The notes beneath the pieces are model-generated. The model ran no database searches, was not told the DNA's origin, and saw only the letters and a list, made by a program, of their open reading frames with translations. Positions 23,072-36,081 of a stretch of DNA of 64,000 bases are shown one piece after another; within the stretch, counting starts at the first letter, position 1; each line of letters starts with the position of its first letter. This stretch comes from Clavelina lepadiformis (Eukaryota > Chordata > Ascidiacea > Aplousobranchia > Clavelinidae). A program made the translations under genes and the position numbers. The stretch covers positions 26,660,001 to 26,724,000 of the forward strand of contig NC_135240.1 in the NCBI RefSeq assembly GCF_947623445.1, written 5' to 3'.

Positions 23072-24649
23072 ACAATAACTCCCCCAACCCAAAAAGCTTC
23101 GAGGTAGGAATGTCGGCGTTGGCAGCTTGCAAGATTTCTTGTGTCAGCTTGCAATGAGAATGCAGAATTTGTTTTCTCTCCAGCCAGATTTTTGATGCGG
23201 TCAACGAACGTACACAATGGAAACACGCAAAAGAAAAAATATAGCAGTAAATATTCTTCACTAAAACTATGTTATATATAAGGGTTTTTAAACATTTTGA
23301 TATTTTTTTATAGCTTTTTACCACAACCGAAGTAACAGAAAAATACGTTATATCTTAAATGCACACAAAACATAACACAAACAGTTTGAATGAAATGATT
23401 TCCGTTATAACTAAATGCATTTCAATATTTTGCCACAAATGGTATCGGACAACGCGTTTGGTTTGCCGAATTTTTATTGCAAAATAATATAAGTATAACG
23501 GTGGGTATAAGGGTAAGAGGGTTTGCGTAATGCAAAAGAAGAAAATAAAATTTCGATCAGTCTGAGTAATAAGCTTAATATCGCGATTCGCCTCAACTCG
23601 TTTTCTCCTTGCATTTGTTGTATGCAAGTTTGTGCAGTGCCCTATTTGTGAATCGAGGTTATATCGGGACAGTCACAAATTAACAGATTCTGACTTATAC
23701 AGGCTGGCAGTTTGCAACCTGGTATATGATGACAAACAAGGCAAAATAATCGTACAGCGTGTATTAACGCTTTGTACTTAATGTAAGTCATTTATGAAAG
23801 CAATAAAGGTGGGTTAATATAAAACGTAGCTAAAAGTGCTTAGCGTAAGAAAAGATTAAAAGAATGCTTTGTAGGTAGACAATGGGGTGAAAGTGACCGT
23901 TGATAAGTATTTGGCTTAGTTAGCCTGTGTCCATGCAATAAAATAAAATAAAAAATCATCTACCACAAAACATAATATGGAAAAATAAGTAAAGATAGAA
24001 GTCGATAGGGGGATAAGGAATACATTAACTTTTAATTCAAATTGAAATTTCTCGATTATGCTTATGATGCGTGGATTACGCAGAACAAATATAAGGTATA
24101 ACTATACTACTATAGTATGAATTTACGCGCGTTGTCCTTGGGGACATAAATGTTTGAAGTAAATCAGAATAAGAAACGTATTTAATATTTTTGTTATTAA
24201 TAATCATGACATATATGCGCTAGCTAATATCTAATAACACTAATAACAAGCTACGATTTATTGAGAAATAAATAATGTGCTTTACCGGCTAAGCATTAAT
24301 CGGGAGCAGATCCAAAACATTGTGGAGGTGTCCACACAGATTGATAGCTTCATTCTTCTTGATGATTTTTCTTCCATTTTTCCGTTGAGCGATGCTTGCC
24401 GCTTGTCTGTGTTGTTTGCTAGCTTTGGCTAGTGTTGGCTAGCGTCGTCATCATCGTAATCCATAATGCCAGTAGCATGACAGTCATTGTTCGTTAGCGA
24501 GAATTCTTTCAACTGGATACTTCGAGAATTTTTGAAATGTCTGCCGCAATTCGCTCGCTAACAGACCGTTGAATGCAGTTTGTCTCTCGATCCTAATCTG
24601 GAATAATTCTGCAATAACTTCCATTCAGCGGAACGGAAGAATACGAAAG
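23072..24649. other. unassigned sequence between the two repeat copies
   Basis: Contains a minus-strand open segment at about 23061-23230 (SKIWLERKQILHSHCKLTQE and onward) that looks protein-like, but I do not recognise it. The rest, including 24300-24620, has no supported gene. Confidence 0.3.
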
Positions 24650-25147
24650 AGAGAAGAGAATTTCAAAGAGAGCAATTTAAACCAAATATTTGCTTTTATA
24701 TTCCAGTATTGACCAATCAGCTAACCAATCAGCATGTTCTTTATACACTGAAACGTATCTACTTGTCAAAAGTTCCATTCTAAGCTTTTTATCACAAAGA
24801 ATTCAAAACGATTTACATCAGTACAGAAAACCACTTGACACACTTACTACGTCACATGTCGCTTTTGGAATTACGATTGAATACAGATTACTAGAAAACA
24901 ATGCATTGCTACGTACAAGCCATGTTACATCTTCTATTATACCAAAACCCTGACCAAGTACCATCAAACATTACACGGTAAAATACAATGCTACTTGAAA
25001 CATTTTAAATTCCTTTGTTTGAATAACTGCTTAACGACTACGCAGCTTTGCAAATATTACATTATCTAAACTGGAGAAAATACAAAAACTTATGCAATAT
25101 GCCAATTTGAATAAATTATTGCAATTATTAAATTATCACGAACGCCA
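24650..25147 (+). repeat. 480-bp repeat, copy 2
   Basis: Partner of 22589-23071 with few differences, including an insertion of CCAATCAG near 24725. It ends exactly where the LINE-like frame begins, so repeat and LINE tail may be one element whose other copy lost its end. Confidence 0.75.
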
Positions 25148-25383
25148 CAAATGCATGCACCGCTGGGGCATCAAAACATCACCATCATGCATTTGCGGTG
25201 CAGAATCACAAACAGCAGAACACATCATCTTCGACTGTCGCGTCGTACACCCACCCATAGGCCAAGAGGACCTAAAGACCCTTGACGAAGAAGGGAAGAA
25301 ATGGCTGCAATTGGTAGCTGATATGCTTGAGCCGACCTCATACGAAAGAAGATATGCCTTGACAAATCTTCCTTCAACCTAAA
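25147..25383 (+). mobile_element. non-LTR retrotransposon (LINE) ORF2 C-terminal fragment
   Basis: The frame reads CMHRWGIKTSPSCICGAESQ then TAEHIIFDC. This cysteine/histidine pattern (C-x-C ... H ... C) follows the reverse transcriptase in many LINEs. Only about 80 codons survive, ending at a stop near 25381. No poly-A tail or full RT is present. The LINE clade cannot be named from this piece. Confidence 0.65.
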
Positions 25384-25404
25384 CGACTTCTCACAACAAA
25401 AACA

Positions 25405-26577
25405 CTAGCGTGGCTGGTCTCGGTTGTGAATTTTCATATGATTATGCAAACCGCTGTTGTATGAAAATGATTTGAAACAAACCTTGCATTGATAAGAGCG
25501 TTGTCCAGTGTGGACTGTCATATGAGTATGCAAATTGCTGCTTCGTGAAAATGATTTGCAACAAACATCGCATTGATAAGGACGCTCTCCATTGTGGGTT
25601 TTCTTATGAGCTTTCAAAGTACTGCTTAATGGAAATGATTTGCAACAAACATCGCATTGATAAGGACGATCTCCAATGTGGATTTTCATGTGAGTTTGCA
25701 AATGGCTGCTTTGTAAAAATGATTTGCAACAAACTTTGCATTGATAAGGACGCTCTCCAGTATGTGATCTCATATGAGTTTGCAAATGATCCTTTCGTGA
25801 AAATGGTTTGCAGCAAACATGGCATTGATACGGGCACTCTTCAGTGTGGATACTCAAATGTTGCTTCAAAACGCTGCTACAAGAAAATGATTTGCGACAA
25901 ACGTTGCATTGGAACGGTCGGATGCCCGCATGATTTCTTAAATGATTTTGCAATGTTGATTTTCGTGAAAAAGATTTATTACAAACAGCGCAATAGAAAT
26001 GTTTTCTTATGTCATTTTTAACAATTTTTAGGGCACACTTAACCTTTCTAGTACTGCATTCACCATTTGTTATGATTTTAACTGGTAAATCCTTAGGTGA
26101 TATGTTATATTCAACATGAGAGTTTCTTTGAGTTAACTTTTCAGAATCAACAATTTTGTCCCCAAATGTGGCATTTGCTTCATTTCCTGACGAAAGGTCA
26201 ATATTATTTGACATGGAAGTAATTTTGCCATCAGTCTCAGCTTGGAAAATATCATGATCCTGCAACGACAAAGTATTTTCTTCAATAGCTTTAAGGTAAA
26301 CTAAAGCTGATGCCTTGTCTGAAGGAATTTCCTGAATACAAATGCCAGTATCAGACTGTACAACAGATGGTTGCACTGTTTTCCCAAATGGCATTGTGTG
26401 GTTCATGGTTTCAGTTTTGTTTGTTTCTGGAAGAAGCTTTGAAACCACATTTTCCAGGTTTTCTTGAATTTTTTCAAATTCCATCTTCATATCTTGTCGC
26501 ATAGACTTTAATTCTTGCAAAATAAGATCATTCACTGTTTTTAAAACAATGTTAAGTTGACCTGACTGACACTCCAT
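25405..26577 (-). CDS. C2H2 zinc-finger protein B, seven fingers
   Basis: The ATG at 26577 (MECQSGQLNI) gives 390 residues. A splice acceptor (TTTCCTTAG) ends 38 nt upstream at 26616. The N-terminal module is the cluster type (VNDLILQELKSMRQDMKMEF). It is followed by a linker with only one acidic repeat (GNEANATFGDKIVDSEKL) and seven C2H2 fingers, from HFYCAVCNKSF to YQCKVCFKSF. It is the most divergent full member of the cluster. A fragment of its 5' coding end lies inverted at about 49008. A nuclear DNA-binding role is inferred from the family. Confidence 0.85.
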   Translation of the reverse strand: MECQSGQLNIVLKTVNDLILQELKSMRQDMKMEFEKIQENLENVVSKLLPETNKTETMNHTMPFGKTVQPSVVQSDTGICIQEIPSDKASALVYLKAIEENTLSLQDHDIFQAETDGKITSMSNNIDLSSGNEANATFGDKIVDSEKLTQRNSHVEYNISPKDLPVKIITNGECSTRKVKCALKIVKNDIRKHFYCAVCNKSFSRKSTLQNHLRNHAGIRPFQCNVCRKSFSCSSVLKQHLSIHTEECPYQCHVCCKPFSRKDHLQTHMRSHTGERPYQCKVCCKSFLQSSHLQTHMKIHIGDRPYQCDVCCKSFPLSSTLKAHKKTHNGERPYQCDVCCKSFSRSSNLHTHMTVHTGQRSYQCKVCFKSFSYNSGLHNHMKIHNRDQPR

Positions 26578-26811
26578 AGTTGCATATGATGCTGTTTATA
26601 CTTATTACCTATACGCTAAGGAAAGAAACATTCAAGTCAAAGATGAAAAATGTAGAAATACAAAGTAACAGAAAAGATTAATTCATGATTCAGCAAAAAC
26701 ATTAATGTCATTAATCATTATGTAACATTAATATAAACATGATACATGATACTTTGCAGTTGTGAATTTGCTCCCTTTAGTAAGAAAATTATATAATACA
26801 TAAAGTCATCA

Positions 26812-26880
26812 AAAAATCAGATCACTGATTGCTTTTAAAACATCGTCAACTTGAATACCACGTGGATAATTATATTTCAT
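26812..26880 (-). pseudogene. 5' fragment of another zinc-finger copy
   Basis: Reads MKYNYPRGIQVDDVLKAISD from an ATG at 26880 and then stops. It matches the first coding residues of genes A, C and D, not of gene B just downstream. It is a relic of a deleted fifth copy between gene B and its upstream repeats. Confidence 0.7.
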
Positions 26881-27162
26881 GGTGAAATATAACAACACGC
26901 TTCAAAACTACTAGGTGAAAACAATTGATGGAAGGTGAAGAAACACAGTATAACACAAATATTAATAATAATTAATAACAATAATTAATTATTTACAACA
27001 GTAACACTGATCACAAAAATATTTAACTGAAAAAAAAAACGAAGTTATGTCAGTTACTATGATGACAAGTCACTTAAGCAGCTGCATCAACTAATATCAT
27101 CATAAATATTACAGCATCAGAATATTATAACAAATATACACAGCTTGAAATGAAATTGCTGT

Positions 27163-27820
27163 ATTTATTCAATCCCTACTCAACTCAGAGGCTCAAAAAA
27201 TGTGTTAGACAATTCAGTGTGAGAGTATGAACTATGCACACAGAAATGTATGGCATATTTATATATTGTTCCTTTTAGTACTTAGTAGCTTTTATTGCTT
27301 ACTAAGTATGGTTATAGGTAAAGTCTGTCACCCAAAAAGATTTGGATAAAAGGTTAAACGTGACAAATTTGATTCCTCAAATCAAACAAATCAGTTGTCA
27401 GCGTTGAATTCAGGGCTTCCATTGAGCTTCGCACAACACTACAAGTGTAAAATTAAAAAAAAAATCAGCAGTAAATAATAGTAATACTGATTTAGGATTT
27501 ATTCAATCCCTACTCAACTCAGAGGCTCAAAAAATGTGTTAGACAATTCAGTGTGAGAGTATGAACTATGCACACAGAAATGTATGGCATATTTATATAT
27601 TGTTCCTTTTAGTACTTAGTAGCTTTTATTGCTTACTAAGTATGGTTATAGGTAAAGTCTGTCACCCAAAAAGATTTGGATAAAAGGTTAAACGTGACAA
27701 ATTTGATTCCTCAAATCAAACAAATCAGTTGTCATCGTTGAATTCAGGGCTTCCATTGAGCTTCGCGCAACACTACAAGTGTAAAATTTAAAAAAAAATC
27801 AGCAGTAAATAATAGTAATA
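27163..27820. repeat. tandem duplication, two 324-bp copies, period 334
   Basis: 27163-27486 and 27497-27820 are almost identical (a few substitutions and a one-base A-run change), separated by ten bases. The block is related, inverted, to the region upstream of gene D at about 49930-50215. It is therefore zinc-finger upstream sequence that was recently duplicated in tandem. Confidence 0.85.
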
Positions 27821-29987
27821 AGCTAAAGTAACTAGCCTAATAGGTTAAAGATTATTTCCGTCTTAAGCCACAAACGGAAAGCACAAACATCTGCTGAGGA
27901 AATTAATTTTTCCTTAAAAGAGCATTTTGCTGTCCCAATCCATATTATAAAACTGAAAATTCACAACACAACTGCACACTTGAGTTACTGAGTCTGCGCA
28001 CCTGAGATCTCGCCGAATTCTACAATGAACTACAGAAAGGGAATTCATTGAGTAGAAAAGGTCCTGAGCTTTCAGATAAACTGTATTTATATGAGGTTCT
28101 CAATTCAAAGAATCCCCTAATTCAAGTAATAATGCTTTAATATAGAAATCTAATAACATTTATCATTACTTGGTATTCTATGGTTTTGCAACGATGTTTT
28201 CCAGCAAAGTAATATTAAACAGAGATAGTACGCACTGTCTAAAATGTTAATGATAAAACTAGTCAGGAGGAATATTTCCCGAAAGCCATTCGGCTCATCC
28301 ACTTAAACTCCCGGCCCTTAACTGTTTTGGTTGAAATACATCTTCATCAAACAAGGAGAATGACAACAAAAGTAAGCGTATACATAAATGATCGATTTAT
28401 GTATGGGTCTGTAGTGGCTTGGGAGCCACATCCAATACCATTATATCAATTGTGGAAACGTATGCACCATTTAATTATTGAAACATTGTTCATTGATAAA
28501 ACTGCAGCTAGCATTTAATATTTGGCTGCAGATGCAATTTGGCTGCAGCTGCAACTTGATAAAACTGCAATCGTAATGTAATATTTGGAAACTTGCCCTA
28601 AATAACTTTATGTGAAAACGCCGTTTAGTACGTTACCAGGTGATTTCATAACATCCTAGTTTTAACTGAATGTAATTCCCATTGCCAACGCTTTGCTTTT
28701 ATCGTTCACACATTCTGAAATGTTCGTGAATATTGTGTTGAATATTTCCGTTCACATCGCACCGCTTTATAAACTCGAACTGATACTCGAGTAGCGGCGC
28801 AGACAGAGATACCGAATCGTACGAACGTATTACGTTAGTCGTGTTAAAATGTAATTCGTTAGACTTGTTTTAATTGGTGAATGCTAAGTTTGTGATTGTG
28901 TAATATTAATCGGAACCTGTACAGTTCCTACAATAAAGGATTGTTTCTGATAAACTGTATCTGATTAATCGTAAGAGCTTTCGGCTAGTAACCGTAGTAA
29001 CACGTTAAGGTTAGAGAATTCTAACCGCACGCAACCACGGAGTCAGATCATTAATTCGGCAGGTAAATTAAGTCCGAATAACATAAGTTAAAACAAGCAG
29101 TGACCTCTTGCAGGTCTATTCAAATAATCTGATATCTTTAAAATCTACAAAACATATGAACATATTTTATACAAATTAACTTTTATTTTATTGTCAAGGA
29201 AACATGGAAAATAATTTAATCGACGAGATTTTTGCAAAAATGTTTACAGGATCACCAAAGCGGGTTTTGAAACAATTTAAGCTTCTGAACAATGGCATAG
29301 TCAATAGAAGTTGCAAATCGTAACATAATGATGGTCATTCAAATCTAAAACGTCCGAGTATATAATAAAATTCCGATATATGAGAAAACGGTAAAAATGT
29401 CAAATAGGAATTATTTTTAAATTTAAATCCTAAGTTTAAAACTGGACCTCTTTTTATTTGATTATTATTCGATCAAAAATAAAATTGTGAATGACTTGTT
29501 TCAAAATTGTTACCATCACACCGATGAGAGCATCAAAATAACATCAAACTTTCAAAAATGAAACTCGGTTGAACTCAAATAGCTTAAGACAACAAAGAAC
29601 TTCTAACATCGACCTTCAAAATATTTAAAACGCAAAAAAACGCAAAAAAAACGCAAACGATACATTGCCGTTTGTGGGAGGGATACCGTTAAAGAACAAT
29701 TGGAAGTCAAACAAATATAAATATTCATTGTTATCTTCATCATACTTTTGTTGGCTTAATACCTTAGGGCAAATGGAGATGTCAGCATCTGGTGATACTA
29801 GTCCATAAAAATCATTTGTTACAGAGCATTGACAGAGATGAAAATTCTTCAGAAGAACATTGGGTATTCTTATTCACCGACTTCTCTAGGATGGAAGCAA
29901 CATTAAATATGGTGTCGTGCTGTATGGAAAAATAAGTTAGCCTACTGTTTATACGTTCGAACGAAAAGTGAAATATTTTATTTAAAA
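27821..29987. other. unassigned; possible solo LTR near 28576-29002
   Basis: No gene is supported. Between about 28576 and 29002 the sequence starts TGTAATATTT, contains AATAAAGG near its end and finishes GTAGTAACA, which has the look of an old solo LTR. No clear target duplication was found, so this stays a weak suggestion. Confidence 0.25.
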
Positions 29988-30690
29988 CATTGTTAACTGC
30001 TTTCTATAAGTAAAGATTTATACTTGTAAGAAAGTCAAGGTTGAATGTATTTCAACCACGCCTGTGTAATACGTTTACCTGCAAGATATTAATTATGTCG
30101 TACAACAATGAACCGACTAACTTGAAACTTCCTTATGTAACAACTTTAGACATTCGAAGTTGTTTAGTGATAAACATATACAGTATATTCAGAATATTGT
30201 CACATCTGGAAATTATGAATTGTGAAAAATTATCATCAAAGCGATCTCAAGTTTTTAGAATATATGTTGTAACAATTTACCACCTTTTGTAAATAGTTTT
30301 AGACCTGCATAAAACTTAAGATTTTTTCAATTGGTCGCTGAGTTTTCGGCCTTCCAACGCCACATGTTTCATGCCACATAGTTCCAAGTCAAACATCGCA
30401 AACAAGCATGTCACAAATTGTATGTCGAGAAACTGGAACTATGTATGTATCTCTATGCAACTTGGAACTCGAAAACACGTGACAAAAACCCCTTGACCGT
30501 TCCGTAACGAAACAGTTTTCAACAATACGTTTTGTGTCCGAACAATGAAAATGGATGTTTACAAACTAAAGCGAACAACGATCCTTTGTTTGGGAGTGAT
30601 TTCTACGACTTCACACTAAGAACGACTGCAGGTATGATGTGATAAGAACACGTGCTGTCTATTTGTTATCTACGGTTAATTGCTCGAACA
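29988..30690 (+). repeat. dispersed repeat, copy 1 of three
   Basis: Two blocks recur elsewhere. 29988-30160 matches 32645-32800. 30545-30690 (GCGAACAACGATCCTTTGTT onward) matches 35385-35520 and, partly, 53935-54050. In the second copy the LTR element is inserted between the two blocks. Confidence 0.7.
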
Positions 30691-32640
30691 AATGTAACCA
30701 ACATGCGCGTCATCTATTGATATTTTGTAGCAGCACATTGTTGCTTCCGACTTCACACAAAAATAGCGAAACTGCGTTAGTTGAGCAAATATAGGCCATT
30801 AGAAAGTTTGTTAACAAAATAACCAGCTCCTTGAACTTGGAGCAAAGCTAGACCGGAACATATCCGACCATATTGTTTCAAAAGTGTCACTTTTGCAAAA
30901 TCCTTTATTTGAAGAGATTAAATTTTAGAAAATATTAAATGTGAACGAATTCTCAACGCATATTCATAAAACCTCTATTATTATAGATAAGAACTGATCT
31001 TGCGAAATGTGAAAAACATTTTCCGAATGGAACTCTTCATTGTTATTCAAAATTAAAAAGAAATTATATTTCCAACGAAAGTTACAGATAAATTACAACG
31101 ATCCCAAGTAGCTATGTCTTTATGTAGGCTACATTTTATTGTTAATGTTTTAAACTAATTAAAAACTGTCCCAAAATTTTCATTGAGAATTTAAAACTTG
31201 CCTTGTTACAATTAATTATATTTTGTAAACTTTTTCAGGGATGAGAGCTTTCGTTGAAAATAAAAATTAAAATCAGATTTTAAATAAGCGTGTAACACCA
31301 ATTACTTAGTGCGTTATCACGAATATGGCGCAGGGTATTACAAATTGCTATTTACAGAGTTATTACATAAGTTATTACATAAGTTATTATATGCCATTAC
31401 CCAGTCAAAAATTATGTAAGTTTTATATATGGGCCTTCTCTGGCTACGAATTAGCATGTAGCTACGGCTTATGTGTGGGCTTGCTTAAGAATGGCCAAAT
31501 CATTAAAAGCCAAACAAGGGCCATACATGGCTCTTGTCTGTGAAGTTGGAAAAACATTTTTTTAACTGTATCTACTTTATCATGATAACAATTGAGTTTT
31601 TGTTGCATTTCATTATCGTATAGTTCAATATTTCTATATAATTTTTCTCAAAACTTTTGGCTAACTAACTTCATGTGCGAAAAATGCTGCTGTTTGTAGT
31701 TTTTAAAAGCTGAAGTAGAAGAAAACATTGTATTAATATTTTATAAAGCAATGAAAGATGTCTTTCATTTTAACTCAAAACGTATACACATTTACGGTTA
31801 CGAAATCGCTGTTTTGATAATAACGTTTAAGAAAAATTGGAAGTCATAGTAATTTATTGAACTTTTAAAAATCCAAATATTAAGATGTTAATTGGCAATC
31901 AGTCTATTCATACGTTTACATCAATGCTTTTATCACGCAATATATATACTAATTTTATATTAGAAAGGCATTGTTTAAATTAAGAATTTGTTTACAAGAT
32001 CTTTAGCCTATAGGTTTCGCGCTCACCTGTCATATTTAATTGAGCCATCAAAATCGAACCAATCAGAAAGCAGTGTGGACACTAGCCTTTGTCTCGTTCA
32101 AATGGCGCCATTTTGAGACAGGATAATGTACTTTTGTGTGCGTGAGTTTTTCACTGAAAGTAGGTTACATGGTTATGCAATGCAGTCTTTTGTTAACCAT
32201 AGCGGTTAGGTTAGAGAATGCAGGGTATGCAAAAAGTTGATCTTAGCTGTTTACATGCAGTTTAATTGGAGTTAGATTAGGATTACAAGGTGTATTTAGG
32301 TTTTAAGGTTTAGGTTACTACTCTGTTATAACATTTAAGTTAGGCTGACAAGAAACTGTTTTAAAATAGCTTTGAACAAACAATGTTTTCCAGTGTAATA
32401 GGCTAGTGCTGCCTTTTTTAAAATAGTTTTGGGCAAAAGTAAGTATTAGTAGACGTAATTATGTTACAAAATATGCACACTATAGCGAATAGGGTAATTT
32501 TTTATTTTGGTAATCAGTCGCATGCTGACCTTTTAACGCAAACCATTAATTTGAACCATCGGAGCGCTCCCAAAAGGTATATACAAGTATTTTTTAATTG
32601 GTTGATTTTTTTTAGTTTTATAATCAAATAATTTACTTAA
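30691..32640. other. intergenic, no gene recognised
   Basis: AT-rich. There is a short tandem TAAGTTATTACA array near 31360-31390. A TTTTGAGACAG motif at about 32114 resembles one stem of the zinc-finger upstream hairpin. No coding region is supported. Confidence 0.35.
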
Positions 32641-32818
32641 AACATTGTTAAATGCTTTCTATAAGTAAAGATTTATACTTGTAAGAAAGTCAAAGTAGCA
32701 TGTATTTCAACCACGCCTGTGTGATACGTTACCTGCAAGATATTATGTAGGACAACAATGAACTGACTAACTTGAAACTTTCCTAACGTAACAACTTTAC
32801 AAATTGAAAAATGTTTAT

Positions 32819-35348
32819 TGTAATGTTCTGCTTTGAGTGACTCAGGCTTTGAGGCCTTTAACAGCATATTTTAATACGAAAGTGAAAAGTGAGCACACGT
32901 GTATGGCGCATAATCTCGAATAGCATATGTAACCGCATGTTAGTACATTGGCAAGCAAGTTGAGGCATTATGGGTAGTGGTCAACCACAACTGGCGCTAT
33001 TTACAGTTAGCAACAATAACCTTCTTATTACATCTGTTACATCCCCCTTCTTTAGGTAGCACACATTAATCGAAATCAATAACTATCGCATTATTACTGG
33101 ATAGTAAACAGTGACACTGATTGCAGTAGGCAAGCATGAAAAATACTGAATGGAAAACAGCGGGATGTAGGAATGGTGACATATACTGGTGTGAAAACTT
33201 GATATAATCATAATGAAACATGACAGTGGTGAATGAAAATACAAAACAACAGCACATATAATACTACACGGCAAAGGGCGAGCACGATCAATTGAGATAA
33301 GTAACATGCATTTATTTACACATTCAGGCAGTGACAAACTCATTGTATCGACAGGGAGGTCTTCGTGAAACTCGTACGTTTGTGTCACACAAATCGGTAA
33401 TATCATTAGCGGAACTGCAAGGCCTTGTAACTTGCGTATTTATGTTATTATCAAATGACCTTGTGTTGTCATTATCTTCATAGTATTCGAATTGAAACTC
33501 AGGTTGAGCTTGTACTGTTTTGTACAATTGTCTGCGATTCCTGCGAATGTCTCCATATTCATTTTGAAGTTGATAGGACCGTGGCTCAGATCTCTGGTTG
33601 GTGATAATTCCTTTTGCTCTTCTTCTGTTACGATTGTAGTATACAACATCTCCCTTTTGCAGCTCTGGTAATGGCTTCGTACCTCGATCATAGTGCTTCT
33701 TTTGCATTTGTTGCCTTGGCTCAAGATTAGCCTCAATACGAACATTGTGCGGTTCCAACATTTTAGTTGAAACTGTAGGTTTGCTTATTAGAGTTTGCGC
33801 TGGATGTTGGATTACTCCTTCAACATCAGGATTGAGTTCTGTGTGGTATTCTTTTTCATAATCGGCCATGCCTTTGAATACGTCTGCATGTTCATGCGTG
33901 ATTTGATCAAGGGTCAATGTGGAACTTGTGCAAAGATCAACTCGCTTGACGAGGTCTAGCCTGTCACAGGCTTGTTCACCAAGAATAGAAATGTGGCAAA
34001 AATCTGTGACGTAAAACTGACAATCAAATGCTTTGCCATGTTTGTTTGTGACCCGCAATGAGGTGGTGCCTATCGGTTTTACGTGGTGGTTACCAAATGC
34101 AGATAAAATAGCTTTAGTTTTCTTCAAAGATGACTGGTTTAGCTTCTTGTAGACTTTATACGGAAGAATGTTGGCATAGGCTCCAGTATCCAACTTGAAA
34201 GTTACAGAATATACTTTCGATAAGTCATTTTGAACATGAAGATCAGCTCTCATTTTAGTTTGTCTATGATTAGAGACAGAATTAATTGAGCCGACGTGAA
34301 TGACTTCTACTGCATCAGACTGTAATTCTTGTGACTGTGTGTCGATGTCATGAACTTGCTTGGGTCGACTTCTGCATACAGCCGCAAAATGGTTACGCTT
34401 TCCACAGTTGCGACATATTTTACTGATTGCGGGGCACTGTCTGGGCTCATGTTGTGTCCCGCAATACCTGCAGTTCAGTGGAGTGGAGCGAGTAGAAGGA
34501 GGTCTCGTATAATGACTTGCGCGCTTTATGCTATGGATCTGCTGAGTGCTGGTATCATTCATTTCCTTAAAATGGGCTTTGCTCGCTTCTGCTGCATGAC
34601 AGATATCTATGGCTTTAGGTAACGTCAAATCAGCATGTTGTATCAGTTTTTCTCTAACCTGCGGGTCATGGATGCCAAATACAACTTTATCACGCAGATG
34701 TCTATCTGGATCGGTGTAGTCATAACCATCAAGCAATTGCCTTAAATCCATCACCCAGTTGTCAAAAAGTTCACCTGGCTGTTGGTCACGTTGCCAAAAC
34801 TTGTATGTGTTGAAAATCGGATTCTTTCTTGGCTCACAGTACTCACGGAATTTCTTTAGTACAGTCTTGTAATCATCTTGGCTGTCCTCATCACCAGAAA
34901 ACTTAAAACGCTGGAATATCTTTTGCGCCTGCGGACCAGCACAATTCAACAGTATTGCAACTTGTGTTTTTCCAGGCTTTTTGCTAAGTTCAGCCGCCTC
35001 AAAGAATATGGAAAAGCTCATTTCCCAGTCTCGCCACGACTCTGCTACATGTCGGGAGACAAACTGCATGGGATCTGGTGGCCTAAAGCTGAGTGCCATC
35101 TTTCTGAATTCCACTTCTTACACCATGTAATGTTCTGCTTTGAGTGACTCAGGCTTTGAGGCCTTTAACAGCATATTTTAATACGAAAGTGAAAAGTGAG
35201 CACACGTGTATGGCGCATAATCTCGAATAGCATATGTAACCGCATGTTAGTACATTGGCAAGCAAGGTGAGACATTATGGGTAGTGGTCAACCACAACTG
35301 GCGCTATTTACAGTTAGCAACAATAACCTTCTTATTACATCTGTTACA
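32819..35348 (-). mobile_element. Gypsy-type LTR retrotransposon fossil, non-autonomous, young
   Basis: Two 223-bp LTRs (32819-33041 and 35126-35348), each TG...CA, differ at only two positions. The five bases TTTAT flank both sides as a target duplication. Read on the minus strand, TGGTG just inside the upstream LTR fits a primer-binding site, and an AAAGAAGGGGGA purine tract precedes the downstream LTR. The interior (35114-33324) encodes a Gypsy-like gag, two C-x2-C-x4-H-x4-C knuckles, a protease-like LDTGAYANILP segment and an integrase-end-like tail. Reverse transcriptase was not recognised. It is far shorter than a full element and is a broken, recent, non-autonomous copy. It interrupts a dispersed repeat. 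Confidence 0.9.
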
Positions 35349-36081
35349 TTTATGATATTCAAAAATACGTTTAATATCGGAACAATTAAAATATATGTTT
35401 ATGAACTAAAGCGAACAACGATCCTTTGTTTGAGAGTGATTTCAACGACTACTACAGGTGTTATTTGAAAAGAACACGTGCTGGCTATTTTGTATGTTAC
35501 GTTAATTGCTCGAAGAAATGGTAAACAAGTACAATAAAGATATAACTTTGCCCAGCTTAATTGTCTTAATAATTGTATTTATACTCGTGTCAGTCCCAAA
35601 CAATTTGGAATATCTGTTTATTTTGTTTAGGTATTTTTTTTAATTACGCACCATCTTTTTAACAAAATTTCCTAAAACGTATCTTGTTTTGTTGTAGAAT
35701 ACGTAAATTATGGCAAAATAAAAATATGTTGAAAAATTTACCATGTAAAATGTGTAGGCCTATATTGATTTATAGAGAATTGTAATTTGGTAAATATCAG
35801 CAATGTGGAATCAGAAATTGGGTGGCGCGTGCTGCAGATTTGAAGTTTTCAGTTTTCAAGATATAGCATGAGAGTTGATCTGCACTCTACTCTTCCGTAG
35901 CTGTTGATAATGCTCACAGAAAAGTTGTTTAAGTGGATTTGCGAGGTACCGGTATTAGTTTTATACAAGTGATAGCTTGGGACCAGTAGCTTCTCAGCTT
36001 ACTGCAAGTCGCTATTTGGAAATTGCACAGCTTTGGCGATTGAGATGTCGTTTAGGGTTTCCGCTAGGTATAGGCTTAGAC

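Noticed and set aside
25545-26021. 158-codon plus-strand frame opposite gene B, and similar frames opposite genes A, C and D
   Set aside because: They are antisense shadows produced by the repetitive zinc-finger codons.
28576-29002. Possible solo LTR
   Set aside because: It has a TG start, a CA end and AATAAA-like sequence, but no target duplication or second copy was seen.
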